From JALOAF01 sp964609035 (GTDB lineage Bacteria > Patescibacteriota > Gracilibacteria > Absconditabacterales > Absconditicoccaceae): 64,000 nt of DNA. A program made the position numbers and the translations under genes. The notes beneath the pieces were generated by a model. That model saw only the letters and a list, made by a program, of their open reading frames with translations, was not told the DNA's origin and searched no databases. Position 1 is the stretch's first letter. Each line of letters starts with the position of its first letter. Below, piece after piece: positions 21,095-32,641 of this stretch. The stretch is from the NCBI GenBank assembly GCA_964609035.1, contig CAZSQL010000001.1:1-64000 (forward strand), written 5' to 3'.

Positions 21095-21934
21095 ATGTCT
21101 AAAAAATGTAATATTTTGGTGATTGTTTTGTTGTGATTAATTTTGATATTAAACATAATATCTTTATTTAAAAAAGATGCAGCTTGGAAGTTGGAAACTA
21201 TGAAAGTTGGTGGTCCTGAAAATATGAAACTTGTAGAACAACTTTATTCTTCTGAAAGCTATATTTCTCAACAAACTATGGCTATTGAACAAGCTTTAGC
21301 TCAAATAAAAAGTGATAACAACCCATCAATCGAACCAGAAGATAATATTCAAGATCAAGATTCAGATGAAAAGAATCAAAACATATTAGAACAATTGAAT
21401 AAAATAAAAGATTCTGGAATAGTTTATGGTAAAGAATCTGCTAGATTTACTATATTAGAATATTCAGAATTATTGTGCCCTTATTGTAAAAGACATTCAG
21501 ATCAATGAACACTTGAGGCTGTGATAAAAAAATATCCAAATGAAGTAAATACAATATTTAGAAACTTTATAGTACATGCTCAAGCCTCTAAATTATGAGA
21601 AGTGGTTGAATGTGTTTGAGAATTAAAGCCAAAAGTTAAACATGATTTCATAAAAAATTCATTTGCCTATGAATGAAGTTTAAGTGTGGAAATATTGTTA
21701 GACGTAGCATGGAAATTGTGAGTTAATAAAAAAAGTCTTCAAGATTGTGTAGATTCTGGGAAATACACTCAAGAGGTAAACAATCAAACCAATGAATGAA
21801 GATCTTTGTTTGGAGTAACTGGAACGCCATGAAATGTAATAATAGACAAAGAGACTTGAAAATTTGTAGTAATACCTGGAGCATATCCTGCAGAAAAATT
21901 TATAGAAGAAATTGAGAAACTTAAAAATAACTAA
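21095..21934 (+). CDS. Membrane-anchored DsbA-like thiol oxidoreductase, third paralogue
   Basis: A 279-residue protein. The N-terminal 72 residues are the same helix plus KVGGPENMKLVEQL module as the gene before. A linker is followed by a thioredoxin-fold DsbA domain from about residue 105, with the active-site motif CPYC in LLCPYCKRH near 130. The cis-proline region TGTPGNVIID lies near 248. It should form or shuffle disulfides in exported proteins, which fits the Cys-rich surface protein at 5014. A terminator follows directly. Confidence 0.88.
21135..21309 (+). repeat. Direct repeat copy 2 within paralogous genes
   Basis: Near-identical to 20791-20965 at an offset of 344 bases, including synonymous positions. 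This points to a recent duplication or gene conversion. Confidence 0.85.
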
Positions 21935-21963
21935 AATATTTTTAAGACAAACAAAAACATAAA

Positions 21964-21997
21964 AAACCTCACAAACTTGTTTTGTGAGGTTTCATTT
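21964..21997 (+). terminator. Terminator after the DsbA-like gene
   Basis: AAACCTCACAAA pairs with TTTTGTGAGGTTT, followed by CATTTATTTT. It lies 29 bases beyond the TAA. Confidence 0.78.
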
Positions 21998-22033
21998 ATT
22001 TTATAAATAATCGCTCTCGAGGTCTTTATAATG

Positions 22034-22204
22034 AATCGTTAGAAACCTTTCTACTGAAGTCAGGCCTGCCTGCACCTTTCTGCGCGGTAGGCAGGTCTTT
22101 GTTTTCTTCCCCAGCGATACTGCAGGGTCGTAAAGTTTTTAGAAGCAATCGACATAATTTCAAAGTTACTCAGACCTTTCGGATTTGGTGTCTCAGTATA
22201 AAAT
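22034..22204. repeat. Divergent member of the dispersed repeat family, copy D
   Basis: It ends GTGTCTCAGTATAAA like copies A and B. It shares ATACTGCAGGG, a short purine-rich middle and a GCCTGCC...GGCAGG palindrome, but the order of parts differs. No coding frame is seen in 21998-22207. Confidence 0.5.
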
Positions 22205-22207
22205 ATA

Positions 22208-25111
22208 TTAGTTTTTAATTTTTAGTTTATTTATACTTAATTCTAATTCTTCTATTTCTAATTGCAAAGAGCTTATTTCTTGTTTCTTTTTTGTAATAAT
22301 ATCAATAGGCGCTGTTCAAGCGATCGATGCAACAAGAGATTTTATATGTTGCAAATGTTCTTTTTTTGTATTTAAATCATCTTGCATTTCTGATAAAGTA
22401 TCTTTTGTCACTTCTATCTGATTAGCTACTTTTTTTGCTCATATATTTATATTGATAACATTATCAATCTGATATCAATCAGGCACATTTTCATGTAATC
22501 TTACATACTCTATATTATTAACATTTAACAAAACCTTAAATAAAGATTCATTTTCTGATAGAAAATTTATAAACTCTGGATTTGCTTGAACAAAAACATT
22601 CATTACTTCATGTTTTTTAACATCCATATCAACTTTTATTTTTTTAAGCTTATCTACAATATCCATAAAAATATTTACTTTGTAGTTCTTCTCTTTTAGC
22701 ACAAATTGATCGATTTGCAACAAGTCATCAGACAAATCATCAGAAATCTTGTTGGAATAAATGCTCTCTAATTCTTGGACAAACAAAGGAACTATTGGCT
22801 TTAGCAACTTTAAAGAAACAATAAATGAAAACAAAGTAACATTGATTGTATTATCATCAAAGTAAAGTTTTGTAGATTCTAAATATTTATCACAAATATC
22901 ATTTACAATAAAATTTAATACTTTCTTTGAGATATCCATTATTTTATTTTCTTGTATTTGATATCTTAAATCACTCAAAAGTGATTTGATTCAGTGTAAT
23001 ATCCAACCATCATAATCATTTACGTCGCTTCCTATACTAGCAAATATGTCTTTAGTTTTTATCTTTTTGTTTCAATCAAGATATTTACTATAAACATATC
23101 TATTTGCATTCCATATTTTATTTAACAAAAAATTTAGATTGTTTATACTACTTGTATCCAACAAAATATCTCAATCATCTTTTTTTCAAGTCAAAAACAA
23201 TAATCTTATCAAATCTGGTCAAAACAAGTCTAAAGTCTCAGAAACTTCTTTGGTCAAAAACTTTGAATTATAATTATTTATTTTATTTGATTTCTGATCA
23301 GTCAAATTTGGATAAAAAAATAAATCTGAAAAAATTATAATTTTAGAATATTCTAAAGAGAATAATAATGAATTAATCGTAAACTCTATATCATCAAATG
23401 TTCACATAAATATGTTTCATAGATTTTTTATATTTGAATAATCTCAATTACTAATTGAGATGTTGTTTTTGAATAAAAACAACAAAGAGTCTAAAAAATC
23501 TTTATTAAAACTATCATTTCTCTGTAAAAAAAATCTTTGTGTAGATCAAAAAATAACTGAAAAATCTAAATTAAAATTTTCTCAATCTTTTTTTATGGCA
23601 AAACTATTTTCTAAAATTTCAGAAAAGATTTTTATTTTCTCAAAATCATTTTGTATTTTTCATAAAAACTTTTTTAAATCTTTTAATCATTTTTTAAAAT
23701 CAGAATTGTTGTGATTTTCGTATATTTGTATATATTTAGAAATTTTGTCTTTTTGGTTTGAAAAATCAAAATCAAATAAAGCATCTATAAGCTTCTCTAA
23801 ATTAAATTTATCATCTATTTGATTATCTAATATTAAATTAAGAATAATCAATGTTAGTGTTATATCTTTTTTTGATCTAGACAACTTATATTGTTGCAAA
23901 AAAATATCATCATTTATTGGAAAAATATCTCAGTTTTCTGAATATACTATTGGAATCAGAACACCATTTATAGATTTATTTGATATATTTAAATAAGATA
24001 GGTTGTTTAAGTAATCAGACACATCAATTTCATTTGATATAGAATTAATATTTATATTTTTATTTTCAATCTGTTGCATAAGAAAATCCAAAGCATAATC
24101 ATATTTTATATTCCATTGATCAAGCGTAATTTTGTATAACTCCTCTTCAGATTTAGAATAAAATAGAAAATCATTTGTAGTGTCTTCTGTGTAATCTAAA
24201 TTTCATATATCATCAATATATTTTATAACATTCTCTATAAATTCATTTACCGGTTTTCAAGAAAACTCTCATGCGTTATTTGTAAAATTTCAATCAGTAT
24301 CTATAGCAAAAACATCGATTGGTAATTTATGACTTTGAGCTATTTGAAGTCAATATTCATCATGTCATGGAGTAACTCTAACTACTCAAGATCATTGAAA
24401 AGAATCCACACTATCATCTCATATTATTGGTATGCTTTTGTTTATTATTGGGATTATCACATTTTGTCATATTAGCTTTTTGTATCTTTTATCTTGTGGA
24501 TTTACTGCTACAGCGACATCAGCAAAAATAGTCTCTATATTTTTTGTAGGAACTGTGATAGTAACTCATTTAGATTCTATAAAATATTTCATAATAAATT
24601 CTTTACTAGGTTTTTTTTGGACCTTAATATTACTTTTTAGGATATTTGTCTGCAAATCTTTACTCCAAGCGACTACTTCTTTGTGTGTAAAAATCTTTCA
24701 GCTTTGATATAAATCGACAAAAACTTTCCTAAGAAAAATATTAAATTCCTCAGACAAAATGAAATTATTTTGATCGTAAAACCCACAAAACCCCAGTTTG
24801 TCTAAAAACCTTTTATTTTGCTTTAATTGTTTTTTTAAATCCAATTGGATTTGTTTTAAGTTAATATTTTTATTGTTTAATTTAGAATATCGTTTTGATG
24901 ATAAACCAAAATCAATATTAAATTCTAATTTATTTGAAAACCAAGAATTGATTTGACGATAATAATCTTGCATAAAAATAGAAAACAAACATCACGGATG
25001 TGTTTTTTGATCTGATGGAAACAACCTAGAGTATATTTTTTTGGATAATTTGTCTTCTGTTTTGTTTAATTTTGTGTTTTTGCAATTATATTTTTTTGGA
25101 AATTGGGACAT
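22208..25111 (-). CDS. Valyl-tRNA synthetase homologue lacking catalytic signatures
   Basis: A 967-residue protein following the ValS plan: catalytic fold, CP1 editing domain, anticodon domain and C-terminal coiled coil. HIGH is replaced by HPGC (about 38-41), ISRQxWWG by ISNKSING (about 376) and KMSKS by KFLTK (about 617). The PPNVTG lead is absent. The editing domain is better kept, with ETIFADVAVAVNP near 200 and GVVRVTPGHDEYG near 241, including the Asp of the family's PAHD motif. The anticodon-side NKIWNANRYVY and the tail LELSINKLKIK are normal. It is therefore probably a non-aminoacylating paralogue, perhaps a trans-editing factor; a fast-evolving true ValS is the alternative. Confidence 0.8.
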
Positions 25112-25169
25112 AATAAAAAATTTTGTATCATATAAATATTATATTATAGTAACCAAGTATAATAAGTTA

Positions 25170-26786
25170 TTATTCTACTGTCCTATATAATTTATACACA
25201 CTGTATAAAAATAATGTGATCACAATTATAAGAACTGTATTTTCAAATGGTCAAACCTGAACTTTTTGTGCTTGATCTATTGTCACACTACTTCAATCTG
25301 AACATATAGCTTGTATTTGATAATATGCGTACTGATCTTTTTCAGCATATTTATCAAAAAAATATTCAAACCTAGTTTCTGTCGTTTCTCAAACCTTTTT
25401 CATATCAGACATATCTTCTCGATCTGATCTATAAATTTCATATTTTGTCACATTTTCTACAGAATCCCAAACCAAAAAATATTTATCTCATATTTTCTCT
25501 GATTTTACTATAATTCATTTTACAACACAAGATGTTTGTATTTCTTTTGGATTATATTCTACTATCTCTGAAGGCTCTCAAGATGCATGCAATCATTCAT
25601 CTAAAGGCAATATTTGAAAATAATAAATAGTTTCTGTTTGTAGATTTTCTATTAAAATCTGAGTAGAGTTTACATCAACGGTTTTTTGTAAACTATTTCT
25701 ATCAGTACCATATGATACTCTATATCTAGCGGAATTTCATATAGGATCCCAAGAAACCATAACTGATGTACCATCCACTCATGTGCTTACAAATCTTATA
25801 CTACCAACTGACTTATTTTCTTTTACTGAAAAACTAGCAACATTGTCATAATTTTTTAAATTTCATCAAAATATTAACGAAACAGATACATCTTTGGATC
25901 ATGATGTGGTCATAGTCATATCTTTTTTGAACACTCCAGGCGACAATCTATCTAAAGGATAGTTGGTACCATCACTAAATTTCATTTCAACCGATGTCAC
26001 ATCTTCTGCAACATACACATTGAATGTCGCTTTATCTCATTGTTTTAATGATCAAGATGGTAAAATTTCTATAGAATTAAATATACCATCAGAAGGTGAT
26101 TCATAGTTTATGATAATAACATTTGATTCACCCAACAAGACATCTTTTACATCAGTTATTTTTGCTTGTATTTGATTTTGTCAGGGTTTTAAATCTGAAA
26201 TATAAACATTAAAGTTTCACATTGAGTCTGTGTTTGAACTACCAGCCAACATATTATTTAAATAGACATCAATAGGTGAATTTCTAAGATCAAAACTTGA
26301 ACCAATCACATTTATAGCAGATTTTCTTTCTGTAGAAGAATTAATGGGAGATGTTATGTTTATTTGTTTTAAATTTGAATTGGAACCAGCATTTCAAACG
26401 ATAACAGTAGCTTGTCACATTATAGATTCATCTATAATATCAGAAACCCTAACTTGATATGTACCAGCCTTCTTAATTTCAAGTCATTTTGAAAAAAGTT
26501 TTACTCACTGATCTTGTATCAAAAAAGAATATAGCGCATTACTAGGAACAACGTAGTCATCTGGCATCAATCATCTAACTTCCACAAAAACATCTCATAT
26601 ATAATCTTTGACTATCATTCAGTTTTTTACTGCACTAATAGTGATATCTACAGCTTGTCATACTCAAAAACTATCTGGCTCCACTTTTACCAAAAAAGCA
26701 TCTGGATCTTCTGCAAACACAAAAGATGTTCAAATAGCTAATATAGTATATAATCATAGAAAAAACCTAGTAAAGACTTTATTCAT
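25170..26786 (-). CDS. Secreted multi-domain protein with fibronectin-like modules and a C-terminal anchor
   Basis: A 538-residue protein. A signal peptide (MNKVFTRFFLGLYTILAIGTSFVFA, cut after about residue 25, given here only as a range of hydrophobic residues 8-25) leads to Ig-like beta modules. Two fibronectin type III-like modules follow (about 330-520), with WDPIGNSARYRVSYG and WDSVENVTKYEIYR as the conserved tryptophan strands. A terminal helix TVLIIVITLFLY with a short basic tail anchors it. It lies 19 bases after the cohesin-like gene and is likely its surface partner. Confidence 0.8.
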
Positions 26787-26805
26787 ATCTATATTTATTT
26801 CTTAT

Positions 26806-27315
26806 TTAAAATCAGTGATATTGATCACTGTCATTATTTAACAATCAAATCGATAGACTTCCATTTTCTCAGTTTAACAATAAAATCGTTCATTCACTAA
26901 TCAAAACAGATGGCTCATCTGATACAAATGGTAGTTCAAATAAGCTTTGTCAATAATCAAAACTAGAATCAAAATTATGAAATTTTAAAACTATTGTTCA
27001 TGATGTTTCTGACATTATTTCATAATTTGTTTGTGATTTTATTTTTCCTAAATCTATTGAGATATCTTTTTCATCGAATATAATAGAAACCGATATGTGA
27101 TTTATATCTTTTAGTGTGTCGGATACAAAAACATCTAGTATGTTTTTTTCATTTTTATAACCAATATCCCATGCATTGGACTTCATTGTTTGTGCATCTT
27201 GCAAAGATAATATACTAGCAGAAAAAAAACTTGGATTTTCTGTGAAATAAAAAAGTACTACAGAAAACAAAACAGCAACTAAGAATATCATTGTATTTGT
27301 GCGAAATCTATTCAT
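26806..27315 (-). CDS. Membrane-anchored, cohesin-like beta-sandwich protein
   Basis: A 169-residue protein. An N-terminal helix (about 7-25) is followed by a beta-rich domain with DVFVSDTLKDINHISVSIIFD and FELPFVSDEPSV, a layout like small cohesin or pilus-associated domains. No cysteine or catalytic motif is seen. It is the first gene of the unit with the fibronectin-type protein. The call as cohesin-like rests on strand pattern only. An export or adhesion role is inferred. Confidence 0.6.
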
Positions 27316-27706
27316 TTTTTTGGTACGATTAAAATATCTAAATCTATTTACAATATTTAATATATTTTATATAATAATGTTGAATAAAAAAGCAAACTGA
27401 AAACAAAAAAACATGATTTTTATACAATAATGTTATGTTTAATTTATCAATAGTACGAATTTTTGTCATCTCTTGCTCTGTATAAGTGTTAAATGTCATT
27501 TTGTTGTTTAGAAGAATATAAATGTTCTTCTATTTTACTGACATTTTAACTTTTAGCAATTACTGTAAATTTAACTTTGGTGTTACAATTTATTATTTAA
27601 GTCTTGTTTTATAAGTTTATATTATTATAAAAATCACTTGTAATAAAAGTTTTTATTTAGTAAGTTATATGAAATTAGGATAGAGTCGATAAAAAAAGTT
27701 TTTGGT
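27316..27706. other. Non-coding gap upstream of secA
   Basis: A gap of 391 AT-rich bases between the divergent cohesin-like gene and secA. It holds a nested hairpin (27491-27546, listed separately). No open frame of note is present on either strand when TGA is read as Gly. Confidence 0.6.
27491..27546. ncRNA. Candidate structured leader or small RNA upstream of secA
   Basis: The outer stem AAATGTCA (27491-27498) pairs with TGACATTT (27539-27546). The inner stem TAGAAGAA (27509-27516) pairs with TTCTTCTA (27525-27532) around an eight-base loop. It lies about 160 bases before the secA start. There is no T run, so it is not an obvious terminator. Confidence 0.35.
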
Positions 27707-30700
27707 ATGGACTATACAGAAAAAGAAATAAGCAAATTGAGAATTATTGTGAGAGAGATAAATCAATATTTTGAAAAATATGAAAAATTAAGTGACGAAC
27801 AAATAAAGGCAAAAACTGAAGAATTTAAAAAAAGAGTTCAAAAAAAGTGAGAAAGCTTGGACAGTATTTTGCCAGAAGCTTTTGCTGTAGTAAAACAAGC
27901 TGCAAAAAGAATGTGTGGGCAAAAATTTGATGTAAAATGAGACAAACTTTTATGGAACATGATTCCTTATGACGTACAACTTATTTGATGAATAATATTA
28001 CACCAAGGTAAAATAGCTGAGATGAAAACATGAGAATGAAAAACTTTGGTAGCTACTTTGCCCAGCTACTTAAATGCACTTGAAGGTAAATGAGTGCATG
28101 TAGTTACTGTAAACGACTACTTGGCTTCTCGTGATGCTGAATGGATGTGACATTTATATAAATGGTTGGGGTTAAGTGTTGGTTGTGTTGTAAAATGAGT
28201 GCCTATTCAAGATAGAAAATGAGAATATGAAAAAGATATAACTTATGTAGAAAACAGTGAACTTTGATTTGACTATCTGAGAGATAATTTAGTGAAATCT
28301 ATGAGTCAAAGAGTACTGACTCGAAGACCACTAAATTATGGTATAGTAGACGAAATTGATTCTATATTGATTGACGAAGCTAGGACTCCATTAATAATAT
28401 CTGAAGCTAGAGAAGAAGCTACAGAAAAATATCAATATTATGCAAAAATAGTTCAGACACTAATACCTTGTAGCGGAAAGAAAAAAGTAAGTAAATGACT
28501 TTTGTATGAATTAATGAACGAAGAAGCTAAAATAAAATCTGTAGAAGATGGCGATTATTATATAGATGAAAAAACTAAAACTGTTTCTTTGAGTGGAGAA
28601 TGAATTTTGAAACTTGAAAAAATGCTTGGTGTAGAAAACTTATACAAAGATCTATGATATGAAGAAATACATCATATAGAAAATGCTTTGAGAGCAAGAG
28701 CTGTATACGAAAAAGACAAAGAGTATATAGTAAAAAGTGGTGAAGTTTTGATTGTAGACGAACATACTGGTAGAACTATGCCTGGTAGGAGATTTAGTGA
28801 ATGATTGCATCAAGCTATTGAAGCAAAAGAGATGGTTGATATAAAAAGAGAATCTCAAACTATGGCGACTATTACTTACCAAAACTTTTTCAAACAATTT
28901 AAAAAGTTGTCTGGTATGACAGGTACTGCAGTCACAGAATGAGAAGAATTTAACAAAATATATGAATTGGATGTTTTAGAAATACCTACAAATAGAGAAA
29001 CTATAAGAGTAGATCGACATGATAAAGTATATTTCAATCAAAACGCAAAATGGAAATTTGTAAAAGAAGATATAAAATTCTATCATGAAATATGACAACC
29101 AATGTTGATTGGTACTGCAAATATTGCTACATCCGAATATTTAAGTAAAGTTTTGGAAAAAGAATGAATAAATCATTATGTTTTAAATGCTAAATTTTAT
29201 GAACAAGAGGCTCATATTGTAGGTAATGGTGGTAAATTTAAGTCTGTAGTAGTTGCTACAAATATGGCATGAAGATGAACAGACATAAAATTAGAAGAAT
29301 GATTAAATGAAAAATTGGCAAACAATTATGTAAAACGAGTAGAGAAAAATATTAATAGCTGGAATATCGAATACAATATATATTCTAGTAAAGAGTTTGA
29401 ACTAACTGCAGATGCTATAAAAAAAATCTTTGGAATGGGAGATGAAGACATAAGACAAGCTGAAAAAAATTACATAGAGGTTGGTAAAATAAAAATAAAC
29501 ATTAAATTAAACACAAATAGGAAAAAAAATTCAGAAATATTTGCTAGAATTTATTTTTCTTTGATTGATGGTCCAAATGTTCCTACAATTACAAAAGATT
29601 TGCAGTATTGATTGTTTGTTTTAGGTACAGAAAAACATGAATCTAGAAGAATAGATAACCAGCTAAGAGGTAGATCTGGAAGGCAATGAGATCCATGAAA
29701 ATCAGTGTTCTATGTAGCATTGGATGACTTGATAATGAGAAAAATGTGATGAGAAAAAATAATGTGAATTGCAAGTATGCTTATGAAAAAAGAAGAATTA
29801 GAAAATTTAGAATTAACTCAAAAACAATTTACAGGCGCTATAGAAAGGGCTCAAAAACAGATGGAAGCTTGGCATTTTGGCATAAGAAAACATTTGTTTG
29901 ATTATGATAGTGTGATAGACAAGCAAAGACAAAGAATATACAAAAAAAGAGATGAAATATTGGCTAGTGAGTTAGATGAAAATCTAAAAAAAGATTTTGT
30001 AGAAAATACAAAAAAAGATCTGATAGATAATATATCAATGATAATAAATGTAAAAATAGAAGAAGCAAAAAACCTAAAACAAAGTAATGTAGAATTTCTG
30101 GAAGCACTCATAAAAGAATTTAATATAAAATTAGATAAAAAAACAGCTGACAAATGGGAGTTAATGTGATTTAATGATTTAGAATTAGAGTTAATAAACA
30201 CACTTACAAAACATCTGGAAAGTTGATTTAAAAAGCTAGATGATAATAGGCTTTATGATGTCTTCAAAGATATTTTATTACATCATTTGGATAAATTGTG
30301 GGTAGATCATATTGATGAAATGCAATATCTTAGAGACAAAGTATGATTTATGTGATATGCACAACAAGATCCACTGATTGTATACAAAAAAGAATCATTT
30401 GGAAAATTCCAAAATTTAATATATACATTTAAAAGTAACACTACTGGATATATATTAAATCTAGATTTTGATGCTATAAAACAACAAGATGATGCAGTTA
30501 AATTGATAATAGAAAAGCAGAAATCTGGGGACAAAGAATTCCTTTCTAAATTATCTAAAGTAAGTGGTAATTTAAATGAAATGATAAAACTGGCTCAAAG
30601 TGAACAAATGAAAAAATCTGAAAACACAAAAAGAGAGATGATCTTTGAGGATGAAGATGGTTTTGAGGTATTTGAAATAAATGATAATAATTCAAAATGA

Positions 30701-30880
30701 TGAATGCAAAATTCAGAAAAAAACATAATTTCTTTTAGTGAAAACACAAAAATTAGACCAAATGATAAAGTAACTGTAAAATATGGAGATGGCAAAATGG
30801 AATACAATGTAAAATACAAAAAAGTGAAAGATGATGTAGATGCTGGTAAATGTGAAGTAATAAATATTCATTTAGATTAG
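27707..30880 (+). CDS. secA: Preprotein translocase ATPase SecA
   Basis: The 1057-residue motor of Sec export, working at the membrane with SecYEG. Motifs are in order: MKTGEGKTL (Walker A, about 105), VTVNDYLASRDAEWM, GIVDEIDSILIDEARTPL (about 210), GMTGTA, NMAGRGTDIKL (about 525) and QLRGRSGRQGDPG. Between the last two sits an extra segment of about 100 residues (532-634); usual SecAs have about a dozen there. The C-terminal wing ends acidic, without the zinc-binding cysteine tail. The usual N-terminal KIFG is missing; this start is the first ATG in frame. Confidence 0.96.
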
Positions 30881-30905
30881 TTTTAATTTATTATAAAATA
30901 ATAAA

Positions 30906-31271
30906 ATGTGAAATAATTTACTAGTTTCGTTCTGGCATTATGCTGAATTATTATTAGAGATAATAACTACCACTATATATATTTCATGAATTATCGTCAT
31001 AATAATAGGTTTTGTAAAAGCTGCACTTAAATTTACCAAAAGTATTTTTACAAAAAAATTGGATTCACATAATCATCAAAACAAAATTAGAGTATTATTG
31101 TGAATATATATATTGCTTGGACTTGATTTCATAATCATTGCTGACATTATACACTCAATACTTAGCACAGAAATACAACAATTGTATGCTCTGGGTATGA
31201 TAGTTGTAATAAGGATAGCTATCGCATATTTTTTGTGAAAAGAGTTACAAGAAATAGAAGAAAAAAAGTAA
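30906..31271 (+). CDS. DUF1622-like membrane protein
   Basis: A 121-residue protein with three hydrophobic helices. The middle and end match the DUF1622 pattern as I know it: RVLLGIYILLGLDFIIIADI, then VIRIAIAYFLGKELQEIEE. The second codon is TGA (Gly). The function of the family is unknown. It starts 25 bases after secA and is probably co-transcribed with it. Confidence 0.75.
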
Positions 31272-31343
31272 GAAAAACAATATAAATGCCTCCGGCGGGC
31301 TATTTTTGAGGGCGCAAAAATAGCAAAAACGCCTTTTTTATTT

Positions 31344-31477
31344 AGCTTGGTCACAGTCATCCATACTGATTATTATTTAGTTCGAGAATACGAAGGAATC
31401 TCGCATAGGCTCGCTTCCTTAAGTCTTTCCTTAAATGTATGTTAAGTAATTCCAACACCTCTGACAAGTGTGACCAA
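31344..31477. repeat. Short element with terminal inverted repeats
   Basis: The left end CTTGGTCACA and the right end TGTGACCAAG are exact inverted copies 134 bases apart. Inside are CGAGAATACGAAGGAATCTCG and AAGTCTTTCCTT, which make smaller palindromes. There is no ORF. Confidence 0.5.
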
Positions 31478-31648
31478 GAATTCCAATATCTATGGTAAAC
31501 TTAATGATACACTTATTATAATCACGATTCAAACTATTTAATTCTTTTTACAAAAACTTTTATATTTATAATGTGATTATAATCATCTAAATAAATAATA
31601 TCTTTTTAATAAAGATAAAAAATGGAATAATAAAGAAAATCTATCAAA

Positions 31649-31682
31649 AAAGCCCTCCAGAAATGGACGGCTTTTTTAAAAA
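31649..31682 (-). terminator. Terminator after the 297-residue foreign gene
   Basis: On the minus strand AAAGCCGTCC pairs with GGAGGGCTTT around ATTTCT, with a T run after it. It lies about 20 bases past the TAA. Confidence 0.75.
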
Positions 31683-31703
31683 AGATTTTTCGAAATCGGA
31701 AGG

Positions 31704-32597
31704 TTACTTGAACCAATCCGAAATCGATTTTTGTTTTTTCGTTGTTGTGCCACCAGTTGTGGCAGGTTGGGCTGCTGCGCCCCCGTTGTAGTCTGTAAAG
31801 ACATACAACAATACTCCCTTCGCTTCAGTAGAGAAGTTGGCACGTACTACACGCCAGTTGCCATACTCCCTTTTCAAATCATTTTCAGACTTAAATATTT
31901 CAGGATATTTAGTATGGCAAAGATTATAAAAATCTTGCCATCCTTGACCTGAGAATACTGGCAAAGAGTCTTTTACGTGTTTTTGGAAGTATGATTCAAA
32001 GTCCCCATCATAGGGGTATCTTTGTGATCCTAAGTATTTAGCCAGCTCCTCACCCTGATTAGGAAGGCCCCAACTTGTTTTCAAAGAACTAACAATCCCT
32101 TTGTTGAGATCGTAAATAACTTTAAAAAGAGTGGGAACTTTTACGAACAAGTCCACCAGGGAATTAGATCTATTTCTAGACTGCTCCCAGCTTCCTCCAA
32201 AGGTTTTTTGAGTCAAACTTTGCAACCTAAAGCGGTAATCAGGATAATTGTCTCTTTCAGCATCATACAGCTTGAAGGTTTTTATTCCTTCTGCTATTGA
32301 TGCAGAGTCAGCACCCCATTCCCAGTAAATACCGGGAAGTTGAAGATTTGATAAACCAGTTGACTGAAGGAGATTCTTTTTTGCTTCAGCCTGTTGTTCT
32401 GCTAAAACCTTTGCCTCTTCTTCCGCAATAACCTGATTATTTAACACAGTCTGTAGAGAATCTTTTTGAAGTTTCTCTTTTTTAGTCAATGCGGTTTGAG
32501 TCTTGAGAGAACTAGATTTACTAACTAGAACAATCCCAAGAACAATAATGATCAGTACTAAAACTGATCCAACAATTAGATTCAATTTTTTTTTCAT
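31704..32597 (-). CDS. Unknown membrane-anchored protein, probably foreign
   Basis: A 297-residue protein of no recognised family. An N-terminal helix (about 6-28) is followed by a coiled-coil stretch rich in Ala, Glu and Gln to about residue 80. A globular domain with many Trp and Tyr (IYWEWGADSAS, SGQGWQDFYNL) follows, then a Gly/Thr/Ala-rich tail ending SISDWFK. No glycine is TGA and the DNA is less AT-rich than native genes. I use the ATG at 32597; an upstream TTG at 32621 adds eight residues. It has its own promoter and terminator, so it looks like an independent acquired cassette. Confidence 0.75.
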   Translation of the reverse strand: MKKKLNLIVGSVLVLIIIVLGIVLVSKSSSLKTQTALTKKEKLQKDSLQTVLNNQVIAEEEAKVLAEQQAEAKKNLLQSTGLSNLQLPGIYWEWGADSASIAEGIKTFKLYDAERDNYPDYRFRLQSLTQKTFGGSWEQSRNRSNSLVDLFVKVPTLFKVIYDLNKGIVSSLKTSWGLPNQGEELAKYLGSQRYPYDGDFESYFQKHVKDSLPVFSGQGWQDFYNLCHTKYPEIFKSENDLKREYGNWRVVRANFSTEAKGVLLYVFTDYNGGAAAQPATTGGTTTKKQKSISDWFK

Positions 32598-32641
32598 AGT
32601 CTTAATTTTTTTGTTTGACAATAATTTTATTAATTATTTTG

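Larger units (their letters stand above)
31272..31703. other. Non-coding gap with terminators and an inverted-repeat element
   Basis: A gap of 432 bases between the DUF1622-like gene and the foreign minus gene. It begins with a GC-rich fold (GGCGGGCTATTTTTGAGGGC, about 31286-31345) that may terminate the secA unit. A 134-base element follows (31344-31477), then plain AT-rich sequence, and finally the terminator of the minus gene. Confidence 0.6.
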
